NCBI GenBank assembly: GCA_033720695.1
Contig: JAWWCA010000009.1
Span: 1 to 30,458, forward strand
Direction: 5' to 3'
Length of the DNA stretch: 30,458 nucleotides
Source: DATGQT01 sp033720695
Lineage (GTDB): Bacteria; Bacteroidota; Rhodothermia; Rhodothermales; Rubricoccaceae
Position 1 is the first letter of the stretch, and each line of letters begins with the position of its first letter. Both the position numbers and the translations under genes were made by a program. Below, one piece after another: positions 8,216 through 15,435 of this stretch. Below the pieces are notes generated by a model. It saw nothing but the letters and a program-made list of their open reading frames with translations, made no database searches and was not told the DNA's origin.

Positions 8216-9349
8216 ATGGCCGCCCCCTCTGCACAGGACCGGTCCTACGTCCAGCGCGTGATCATCGCCGTCGCGGTCGTGCTCGCGATGCTGATGGGCC
8301 TCGCCCTCGTGCTCTACGCCGTCGACGTCCTGCTGCTGGCGTTCGCGGGTCTCCTCCTCGGCGTCCTCCTCGACGGCCTGGCGATGGCCCTCGTGCGCCG
8401 CACCCCGCTGCGTCGCGGCGCCGCGTTGGGCGTCGTCCTCATCGGGCTGGTCAGCCTGTTCGTCGGGTCGGGCTTCCTGATCGGGCCTCAGATCGCTGCG
8501 CAGGCCGGCGAGATGCGCGACGCTGTCATGGCCGGCTACGCCTCGCTCCGTGAGACGCTGGCGTCGGTCTCCTGGACCCGCTCTCTCCTCAGCGAGATGC
8601 CGGGCGGCGGCGACCTCGGCGGGCTCGCCTCCGGCGTCCTCGGCCGCATCACGGGCACGCTCTCGACCGTCTTCGGCACCCTCGCCAACGTGTTCATCGT
8701 CGGGTTCGTCGGGATCTACCTCGCCGTCCACCCCCACCTCTACCTCGACAACGCGATCCGGCTCTTTCCCCGGCCTCGTCGGCAGCGCATGCGCGAGGCG
8801 ACCCACCGGATCGGCCACGCCATCCGCCGGTGGCTCTACGGCCAGTTCCTGGCCATGCTGATCGTGGGCGTGCTGACGACGACGGGCCTCCTCATCCTCG
8901 GCGTGCCGCTGGCCCTGACGCTCGGCGTCATCGCGTTCCTGTTCTCGTTCGTCCCCTTCCTCGGGCCCATCGCCTCCACCATCCCCGCGGTCCTGGTGGC
9001 CTTCATGGAGGGGCCGTCGATGGTGCTGTGGGTGCTCGGGCTCTACGTCGGTGTGCAGTTCATCGAGAGCAACCTCATCACGCCGCTCGTGCAGAAGCGC
9101 GTGGTGTCGCTGCCGCCGGCGATCCTCATCCTCGCCCAGATCCTGATGGGCGCACTCACGGGGCTGCTCGGCGTCGCGCTCGCCACGCCGCTCGCCGTGA
9201 CCGCCATCGTGCTCGTCCAGATGCTCTACGTCGAGGACGTGATCGGGGACGACGTCGAGGTCCTGGGCGAGGACACCGACGACCTCCCGCCCACGGGGCC
9301 CGGCGGCCGGATGGTGACGCCGACCGCGGCCGGCCCCCCGCCCGGGTAG
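8216..9349 (+). CDS. AI-2E family transporter (TqsA/PerM-like permease)
   Basis: A 377-residue polytopic membrane protein. Two hydrophobic hairpins occupy about residues 14-50 and 60-85. A soluble, amphipathic middle follows (about 90-150), then four to five further membrane segments (about 155-345). The conserved family pattern is present: VGIYLAVHP, RRWLYGQFLAMLIVG, FVPFLGPIASTIPAV and ESNLITPLVQKRVVSLPPAI. The C-terminus is a short acidic, cytoplasmic-looking tail. Members include TqsA, linked to autoinducer-2 export, and permeases or sodium/proton antiporters of other substrate, so the substrate here is unknown. The ATG lies 14 bases after the rnr stop, and its own stop is 6 bases from that of the convergent methyltransferase gene, leaving no room for a separate terminator. 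Confidence 0.9.
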   Translation: MAAPSAQDRSYVQRVIIAVAVVLAMLMGLALVLYAVDVLLLAFAGLLLGVLLDGLAMALVRRTPLRRGAALGVVLIGLVSLFVGSGFLIGPQIAAQAGEMRDAVMAGYASLRETLASVSWTRSLLSEMPGGGDLGGLASGVLGRITGTLSTVFGTLANVFIVGFVGIYLAVHPHLYLDNAIRLFPRPRRQRMREATHRIGHAIRRWLYGQFLAMLIVGVLTTTGLLILGVPLALTLGVIAFLFSFVPFLGPIASTIPAVLVAFMEGPSMVLWVLGLYVGVQFIESNLITPLVQKRVVSLPPAILILAQILMGALTGLLGVALATPLAVTAIVLVQMLYVEDVIGDDVEVLGEDTDDLPPTGPGGRMVTPTAAGPPPG

Positions 9350-9355
9350 TCCGCC

Positions 9356-9892
9356 TCAGCCGACGGTCCCGGCCCCCACCTTCCGGTAGATGCCCCGCAG
9401 GAGGCGCCGCCCGGCTTCTCGCTCCTCCACTGGCCGCTCCGCGAGCGCGAACCCGGCCGCCTCGAACCGCGCCGTGAGGTCGGCCGGCGAGGCCGCGTCG
9501 CCGAGGACGTCCGCCTGAACCGCCACCCACACCCACCCTCCGGGTCGGAGCACGCGGTGGGTTTCGTCCAACATCTCCTGCAGCGCCGCCGCGTCGGCGG
9601 CCGCGTCGTAGGCCTGGAAGGCCACGACCCAGTCGAAGTAGTCGTCGGGGTAGCCGAGGGCCTCCGGGCGCGCGGGCGTCACCCGCGCCGCGCCCTCGTC
9701 GCCGAGCACCTCGCTGACTGTCGCCCGTGCCGCCGTCACGTCGGCGGCGTCCGGGGTGCAAGCGTAGACCTCGAAGCCGAGGCGCGAGAGGGCGCCGGTG
9801 TGGCGGCCGGCGCCGCACCCGAGGTCCAGCACCCGGCTGGACGGGGGCACGGCCGCGAGGGTGCGGAGGAGCGGCTCGGACGGCGGCAGCAT
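9356..9892 (-). CDS. Class I SAM-dependent methyltransferase
   Basis: A 178-residue protein with the Rossmann-type methyltransferase fold. Motif I is VLDLGCGAGRHT (about 21-32), which binds S-adenosylmethionine. FDWVVAFQAYDA is motif IV-like, and HRVLRPGGWVWVAV matches the motif V-VI strand region of the methyltransf_11 group. It is short but complete for such enzymes. The substrate cannot be inferred. The ATG at 9892 lies 51 bases after the ferrochelatase-like gene on the same strand, so both may be on one transcript; a role in tetrapyrrole metabolism is possible but has no support beyond position. Confidence 0.85.
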   Translation of the reverse strand: MLPPSEPLLRTLAAVPPSSRVLDLGCGAGRHTGALSRLGFEVYACTPDAADVTAARATVSEVLGDEGAARVTPARPEALGYPDDYFDWVVAFQAYDAAADAAALQEMLDETHRVLRPGGWVWVAVQADVLGDAASPADLTARFEAAGFALAERPVEEREAGRRLLRGIYRKVGAGTVG

Positions 9893-9943
9893 GGCGGGGG
9901 ACGGCGGCGGAGCCAGAGCCCTCGACGGGCGGAGCGCCCCGCC

Positions 9944-11239
9944 TCAAGAGGCGCGGGTCGGAGAGGAGGCGGGCGAGGCCACAGGGGCAGGGACGTGCAC
10001 GGCCGGCTCTCCGCTCCAGTCGTGCGCCTCTGTGACGAAGGGGCACTGGTGGCACCGCACCGTCCGCCGGCTCACCGTGTAGCGCGGGAGCGCCGGCACC
10101 GCCGCCGGCAGCACATCCGCCCCGTCCCCGCGCGAGACGGCCGTCGGGCTCAGCTGCGCCGCGACGCACTCCGCCAGCGCCTCGATGAAGAGCGGGTGGC
10201 AGTTCAGCCCGCTCGTGACCTCGTAGTGCTCGATGCCGTCGCGGAGGGCTTGCTCGCGGATGGCGATGTCGAGGGCGAAGGCCGCCTCGTCGTGGTCCGA
10301 AACGAAGGCGACCGGCACGAGGAGGACGGCGGTCTGGCCGTCGTCGGCCAGTCGCTCGAGGGTGTCCGTGGTCGATGGGGTCAGTCGCTTCTGCGCGCCG
10401 CCCAGGCCCCGGAAGGCGACCTCGAAGGCACGCGCGGGGTCGTGGCCCTCGCGGTGGGCCATGACCTGCTGGACGGTCGAGTGCACGAGGCAGCAGTACG
10501 GGTCCTTCCACCGGCTCAGCTCCTTCTGCGCCGTGGCGGGCGCGGAAAAGAGGAGGTGGACCCGGGGCCGCACCGTGGCCGGGAAGCGCTGCAGTCCCTC
10601 GTCGATCCGCTCCGAGAGCGCCTGGACGAGCTTGGGGTGGGCGGCGTACTCGTAGACGAAGGACGTCGGCCAGGTCGGGATCTCCTTCCGCTCCTCCAGG
10701 GCCTTCCAGTAGGCGAGCGAGGTCCCGGTGGTCGTCTTGGAGTACTGCGGGTACAGGGGGAGGAGGACCACCTTGTCGACGCCGTCCTGCGCCATCCGCC
10801 GGGCCGCCGCCTCGCTCGACGGGCGCCAGTACCGCGACGCAGCGTAGGTCCGGAACCGCACCCCTGAGGCCGCGCCGAAGCGGCCGTTCAAGCGGACCTC
10901 GAGCGCACGCGCCTGCTCCTCGGTGAGGCGGTTGAGCGGGCTGCTCCCGCCGATCTGCTCGTAGTCCTTGCCCGCGGCGCGGGCCTGCCGACGGGCCAGG
11001 AGCCGGCACAGACGATCCCGCATCATCCTCGGCACCGGGAGGTCGACCACAGCGGGGTCCATGAGCACGTTGTAGAGGTACGGCTCGATGGCCTCCACCG
11101 ACGTCGGCCCACCCCCGTTCATCAGCACCACGCCGACGGTCTCGCCCGGCTCCACATGCACGGGCTCTTCGCCGAAGTAGGCGCCGGTGACGAGGCGCTC
11201 ATCCCGCTTGAACCCGTTGAGGAACTCACGTGCCGTCAT
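9944..11239 (-). CDS. hemH: Ferrochelatase-family protein lacking the catalytic histidine
   Basis: A 431-residue member of the ferrochelatase family, which inserts iron into protoporphyrin or coproporphyrin. Family landmarks are clear: VGVVLMNGGGPTSVEAIEPY (35-54), GGSSPLNRLTEEQA, LLPLYPQYSKTTTG, and the C-terminal FVSDHDEAAFALDI with the metal-site glutamate (Glu318). The core motif that normally reads FSAHG(L/T)P...GDPY is FSAPATAQ...KDPY here, so the invariant histidine is a proline (Pro234) and there is one extra residue. The C-terminal tail has RCHQC (Cys396, Cys399), which might bind metal. I start at ATG 11239; the open frame reaches 11332 but adds no conserved residues. Family membership is sure; normal ferrochelatase activity is in doubt. 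Confidence 0.8.
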   Translation of the reverse strand: MTAREFLNGFKRDERLVTGAYFGEEPVHVEPGETVGVVLMNGGGPTSVEAIEPYLYNVLMDPAVVDLPVPRMMRDRLCRLLARRQARAAGKDYEQIGGSSPLNRLTEEQARALEVRLNGRFGAASGVRFRTYAASRYWRPSSEAAARRMAQDGVDKVVLLPLYPQYSKTTTGTSLAYWKALEERKEIPTWPTSFVYEYAAHPKLVQALSERIDEGLQRFPATVRPRVHLLFSAPATAQKELSRWKDPYCCLVHSTVQQVMAHREGHDPARAFEVAFRGLGGAQKRLTPSTTDTLERLADDGQTAVLLVPVAFVSDHDEAAFALDIAIREQALRDGIEHYEVTSGLNCHPLFIEALAECVAAQLSPTAVSRGDGADVLPAAVPALPRYTVSRRTVRCHQCPFVTEAHDWSGEPAVHVPAPVASPASSPTRAS

Positions 11240-11440
11240 GCAAATCGGGGGCGTTGCAAGGAGGGGAACCGGATTCGAATAGCCCGTCGCACACACGGTG
11301 CCGAACGAGACCCACGACGGCAATAAAGTCATAGAACGGGGCCGCCGACGCCGTAACGGGTTGAAGTTTCAGGGTAGAGACCCCGTATTTACAACGGCTC
11401 AACAGTGCCGCACCGCGTCAAGTGTTGTCAGTCGTAGAGT

Positions 11441-12238
11441 CTACGTCTCCCCGCCCCACCGGACGCTCGCGAGGGGGTCGAGAAACGACAAAACCCGCAG
11501 CCCCTCCCTCGCGCTCGCGGACCGTCGGGCGGAGGGGCTCGTCGCCTCCCGGTGCCCTGTCCTGCCGGCCTGGCGTTCGGTGCGCGCAACCAGGGAGGCG
11601 AGAATTCCGGGGTACGCGCGCCCGGCCGAGCGGAGGAGAAAGAACGCTCCCTCGGGATCCACCCGCAGAGGGTCGAAAAGGAGGCCGCAGACCGACGAGG
11701 GGTCGCCTCCCTGCTGAATGAGGCGCTCCTTGGCCGCGCCCCTGAACTGCGCGAGGCCATCGACGTCGAGGCGGTCGAAGACGCGCCGCCACGCCTCCAG
11801 GAAGGGACCGGCCGCCTCGGGGGCTCTTTCGCCCGCGAGGAGGGCGCCCCCGCCGAACCAGGAGTCGGTGGGTCGATCGAGGCAGGCGACATGCCAGAGC
11901 CCGAATCCGACCGTCGGCCCCGGTCTGAGGTGGAGGCGAATGCGGAGGCCGGCGATGTCGTACGCGAGATGCGCCCCCTCCTCCCCTCGCTGCGCTCCCA
12001 CGTCCGCTACGCGTTCGATGCCCCCGTCGGCGAACACCTCCCCGTCCCGAACGGTCCACGCACGGCCGCGCTCCGACTGCATCTGGACGAGGGCGGCGCG
12101 CTCGTCGAGCGAGGCGACGACCTTCACGACGCGCCACTGCAAAGCGTCGCAGAAGCGGGCCAGCCGCTCCCCCATCGTGCGGTCGGTCCGCGGATCCTCG
12201 CGGAGTCTCTGTACGCGGTCGGCGTCGTCGAGGGGCAT
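11441..12238 (-). CDS. Hypothetical protein, last gene of the CYTH-CHAD unit
   Basis: I do not recognise this 265-residue protein. It has no signal peptide or membrane segment and looks soluble. The N-terminal half is rich in charged residues (MGERLARFCDALQW, VVASLDERAALVQM); the middle has a hydrophobic, glycine-rich stretch (LRIRLHLRPGPTVGFGLWHV); the C-terminal tail is arginine- and serine-rich. The ATG at 12238 lies 28 bases after the lipoprotein gene on the same strand, so the two are probably co-transcribed, downstream of the CYTH-HTH-CHAD gene. The frame is open upstream to 12529, but that part overlaps the lipoprotein and is low-complexity, so I reject it. Coding is supported by length and context only. 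Confidence 0.65.
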   Translation of the reverse strand: MPLDDADRVQRLREDPRTDRTMGERLARFCDALQWRVVKVVASLDERAALVQMQSERGRAWTVRDGEVFADGGIERVADVGAQRGEEGAHLAYDIAGLRIRLHLRPGPTVGFGLWHVACLDRPTDSWFGGGALLAGERAPEAAGPFLEAWRRVFDRLDVDGLAQFRGAAKERLIQQGGDPSSVCGLLFDPLRVDPEGAFFLLRSAGRAYPGILASLVARTERQAGRTGHREATSPSARRSASAREGLRVLSFLDPLASVRWGGET

Positions 12239-12266
12239 GCGTGGGGGCCTTGACCGTGCAGGGGGA

Positions 12267-12803
12267 TCAGCGCGTAACCGGCCCGTCGCAGAGGCGGGGA
12301 TAGTCGAGGGGGGCGCCCGTCGGCCGGAGCACGAACTCGGGCAGCCCCGGGATCCCCGCGCGAACGACCTCGAACCGCCCCTCGGGCCGATCCCAGTAGA
12401 CGCTCTGAAGCGGGGTCCCTCCGGCTTCGCATCGGGCCCGATCCTCGCCATCGGGCGCGCCCAGGCGCTGGATGGTGAGCGCGACGGCGTGGTCGAAGAC
12501 GCCGGTTCCGACGCCGGTTCGGATTTCAACCACGCAGTCCCCGGGGTCGAGACCGAACGTCACCGGGGGGGCGTCGAAGTACTCCATCGACTCGACGTAG
12601 CGGAGGTCTCCGGGCACGGGCGTGCAGGCCACCCCCCCGCCCCGGCGCCGTCCGATGCGGTGGTCGCGAAACGCCGGCGAGAGGGTGCCGACCCCGCTGG
12701 CCGGCGCCGCGGACGCTCCAGCCTCGGGGGTCGCCGCCTCGGGAGGGGCCGCGCAGGCCGACAGGACCGCGACCACGATGAGGAGGGACCCTCGCCGCCT
12801 CAC
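12267..12803 (-). CDS. Small predicted lipoprotein
   Basis: A 178-residue protein beginning at GTG 12803. The start overlaps the stop of the CYTH-HTH-CHAD gene in a GTGA arrangement, which implies translational coupling. After a basic start (RRRGS) a hydrophobic segment LLIVVAVL leads to the lipobox LSAC, so it should be lipid-anchored in the envelope. A short alanine/proline linker follows, then a domain with four more cysteines (near VACTPVP, GDCVVEI, RARCEAG and RLCDG) that could form two disulfides. I do not recognise the domain. Its coupling to a polyphosphate-linked gene is the only functional hint. Confidence 0.75.
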   Translation of the reverse strand: MRRRGSLLIVVAVLSACAAPPEAATPEAGASAAPASGVGTLSPAFRDHRIGRRRGGGVACTPVPGDLRYVESMEYFDAPPVTFGLDPGDCVVEIRTGVGTGVFDHAVALTIQRLGAPDGEDRARCEAGGTPLQSVYWDRPEGRFEVVRAGIPGLPEFVLRPTGAPLDYPRLCDGPVTR

Positions 12804-15313
12804 GACCCCCCGATGCCGACCAGGACGCGCGCCAGCGCTTCCCGGAACGAGGGGGCTGCAACGTCCGCCCATCGGGAGGCCAGCTCCGCACGCGCCTCGT
12901 CAGCGTGCGCGTCGAGGCGGCGCCGGAGGTCCCCAACGGGCGGCGCCTCGGCGTGGGGTCTGAGCGCGTCCGCGGACGCGCGGAGCTGGTGGAGCGCCAC
13001 GAGAGGGCGCTCGACGGCGGCGAGCGCGTCGGACGCCGGGCGCGCCGCCTCGCCGGAGCACCCGGAGGCGAGACCAATCAGGTACTGGAGCGCCGCACAC
13101 GCGACCCCCAGCGGGTAGAGGAGCCGCTCCGACTCGGGATCGGCCGAGGCCACGACGGGGTCGTAGGCGCGGAGCGCCTCGTACCGCGACCAGAGCGCCG
13201 AGCCCAGCATGTGGCGGACCCGAGCGCGAGCCGGGCGCTCCTCCGCCACGTCGACGTAGTCGTCGAACCCCTCCGGGCGTCCGAGGTCGAGCCCGGCCTC
13301 GATCTGCGCGGCGAGATGGTCCAGGAGCCGGTCGTACCGGGTGAGCCAGAGCGTGTGGGCACCGCCGTCCAGACGAGCGAGGACCGCCTCGAGGGCCTCC
13401 TCGCGCTGTCGGTGGACAGCCTCGAAGGCGGTACCGAGGGCGACGGACGAGGCCTCTCCGGCGGCGCCCTGCGCCTCGGCGAGTCGCTCGCAGAGCACGT
13501 CGAGATCGGAGAGCCCGTCGAGGGCACGCGCGGTGGGTCGGAGACCTCGGTGCAACCGACGGACTGGCCGAACCGGGAGGTAGTCTTCGAACAGCTCGAA
13601 CCCGATCCGCACGCGGTGTGACGCCACCAGGGCCCGCCGGACCGCCGCGGCGTCGCGCTCCGCAGCGAGCCGCGCTGCAGCCCCGACGAGGAAGTCGCGG
13701 GCGTGCGTCAGCACGCGGTCGGCGGCGACCAAGACGGGCTCGTCCGCCTCGAAGGAGGGGCGGGCACGGGCGCCCGTCCGCGTCGTGCGTACGGCCGCGG
13801 CCGTCTCGGGTCGCTGCGGAGCCGCGTCCTCCGTCGCCTCCGAGGCGCCCGTGAACGCGAGCAGTGGGAGGGGATCGGGCTCCTCCTCGATCAAGGAGAT
13901 CCCGACCGTCTCCAGGTCCCGGCCGAGGCGCGGGGTCGCCACCGGCGCCCCGTCGAAGAGGTCCAGGAGCTCGTCCAGGCTGGCGACGTCCTCCGGCACG
14001 AGGTGGTCGAGCGAGACGGGCGGGACCCCACCGACGTCGGGCGCGGGGGGGATCGCGAGCGTGTCGGGGTCGAGGTCGCCGTCTCGGGCCCCAACACCCC
14101 AACCCATCGGCGCGTCGTCTGCCAGGACGGCCTTCACGTCCGGGGCGTCGCGGGGCCGATCCCGGACCTCGGGCGTCCGGCGGAGCGGACGCCGTGCTGG
14201 GGCGCCGTCTCCGGCGGCCTCTGTCACGGGCGAGTCGACGGGCACCCGGTCGAACTCGACCGATTCCTCGCGGGTGCGGACGGGACGCGGGTCCGTGTCG
14301 TGGATCCCGGCCCAGAACACGGGTTGCGCCGTGGCCTCATCGCCGGCGACGTCCCCCTCGTCGAAGTGCTCGTGGCGGAAGAGCGGCGGCGTGGGCGTCC
14401 CCGCCGTCACCAGCTCGGAGACGCGGTAGCCGGGCACTGCGCGCCGCGACAGCAGCGGGGTGCCGCGCTCGGGGCCGGGCTCGAAGATGTCCATCCGCCG
14501 CTCGCGGAAGGTCTCGACCCAGTGGCGTACGCGCGAGGGGCTGAGGCCCACCTTGTTGGCGATCGTCTCGGTTCGGAGGGCGCGGGCCGCCAGGAGCACG
14601 ACGCGGGCCCGGCGCCGGTGGAGCGGGGTGCCGTCGTCGGCGAGCCGGTCGAGGGCGGCGCGTTCGTCGGGGAGGAGCAGGACGGGGGCGCCCGGGCCGT
14701 TGCGGAGCCGCAGCACGGCCCGCTCGAACTTCGACCGCGCGGCGGGCTCCAACCCGCGCGCGCGGAGGACGGGATCGAGCCGATAGAGGTCCTCCTCCCG
14801 GCCCCCTTCCGCCAGCTCCACCTCCACCTCGTTCGTGACGTGGGGTCCCCGTTCCGCCAGGTGCGCGACGACGTCGAGGGAGAGGACGCCGACGAGGCGG
14901 GCGCCCTCGAAGGCCACGCGCGGCGTGCGGTACTGCTGGATCCGGGTCAGCTCGCGGAGGGGCGCGTCGCCCACCAGCTCGTCGAGCGCCTCTCGCAGCG
15001 GCCCGCCGGGGATGTGCGGGAGGCGTCCGTCTTCGAGGGGGCCGCCCAGGGCGGCTTCCAGCTCGAGGCGACGGTGGAGCGCGCCGGCCGCCCCGCCGAG
15101 GCTCTTGAGCGTGGCGAGCACCTCCGCCCCCTGCTCCCGGATCCGGAAGGCGTACCCCAGGCGGAGGAGGTCGGCGGCGCCGGTGTCGAGGTAGACGTCG
15201 AGGAGGTGAGCCGGAGGCAGGGGTTCCAGGAGGAAGCCGGCGAGCTCCGGCGCCTGCATGAGGGCCGCGAAGGCGTCGGAGCTCGGAGCGATGTACTTGC
15301 TTTCGACTTCCAT
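12800..15313 (-). CDS. CYTH-HTH-CHAD fusion protein, polyphosphate-linked
   Basis: An 837-residue multidomain protein. Residues 1-202 are a CYTH (triphosphate tunnel) domain starting with the hallmark ExExK motif (MEVESKY); it includes FRIREQGAEVLATLK and NEVEVELAEG, where acidic and basic residues line the tunnel in this family. Residues about 214-280 look like a helix-turn-helix of the transposase/IS630-like kind (ALRTETIANKVGLSPSRVRHWV). A long acidic, proline-rich and probably disordered linker (about 285-525) leads to a C-terminal CHAD domain (about 526-837; SHRVRIGFELF, LSDLDVLCERL). CHAD domains bind polyphosphate and CYTH domains act on triphosphates, so a polyphosphate-related role is likely. 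I start at ATG 15313 because the ExExK motif follows directly. Own TTGACA promoter upstream. The HTH insertion is unusual; DNA binding is inference. Confidence 0.85.
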   Translation of the reverse strand: MEVESKYIAPSSDAFAALMQAPELAGFLLEPLPPAHLLDVYLDTGAADLLRLGYAFRIREQGAEVLATLKSLGGAAGALHRRLELEAALGGPLEDGRLPHIPGGPLREALDELVGDAPLRELTRIQQYRTPRVAFEGARLVGVLSLDVVAHLAERGPHVTNEVEVELAEGGREEDLYRLDPVLRARGLEPAARSKFERAVLRLRNGPGAPVLLLPDERAALDRLADDGTPLHRRRARVVLLAARALRTETIANKVGLSPSRVRHWVETFRERRMDIFEPGPERGTPLLSRRAVPGYRVSELVTAGTPTPPLFRHEHFDEGDVAGDEATAQPVFWAGIHDTDPRPVRTREESVEFDRVPVDSPVTEAAGDGAPARRPLRRTPEVRDRPRDAPDVKAVLADDAPMGWGVGARDGDLDPDTLAIPPAPDVGGVPPVSLDHLVPEDVASLDELLDLFDGAPVATPRLGRDLETVGISLIEEEPDPLPLLAFTGASEATEDAAPQRPETAAAVRTTRTGARARPSFEADEPVLVAADRVLTHARDFLVGAAARLAAERDAAAVRRALVASHRVRIGFELFEDYLPVRPVRRLHRGLRPTARALDGLSDLDVLCERLAEAQGAAGEASSVALGTAFEAVHRQREEALEAVLARLDGGAHTLWLTRYDRLLDHLAAQIEAGLDLGRPEGFDDYVDVAEERPARARVRHMLGSALWSRYEALRAYDPVVASADPESERLLYPLGVACAALQYLIGLASGCSGEAARPASDALAAVERPLVALHQLRASADALRPHAEAPPVGDLRRRLDAHADEARAELASRWADVAAPSFREALARVLVGIGGS

Positions 15314-15366
15314 GTCGGGGGCGGTGCGCTCACCGAAGGTATGAACGCGAGGGGAAAGCCCTCCCG

Positions 15367-15395
15367 TTCTTACCACCCGATGGTCCCGCTGTCAA
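15367..15395 (-). promoter_or_regulatory. Sigma70-type promoter of the CYTH-HTH-CHAD unit
   Basis: On the minus strand, TTGACA (15395-15390) and TAAGAA (15372-15367) are separated by exactly 17 bases and lie 54 bases before the ATG at 15313. The -35 and following bases match the tRNA-Gly promoter for 14 bases. It lies after the pepF stop codon, so the fusion gene can be transcribed independently of pepF. Confidence 0.6.
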
Positions 15396-15435
15396 GTCTC
15401 TTCCCGCACGACACGGCCTCGCAGCCCCCGGCCGG

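Noticed and set aside
11386..11421. TTGACG and TAAATA on the minus strand in the 201-base gap upstream of the ferrochelatase-like gene
   Set aside because: The spacing is 24 bases, too long for a sigma70 promoter. The gap probably holds the promoter, but I cannot place it.
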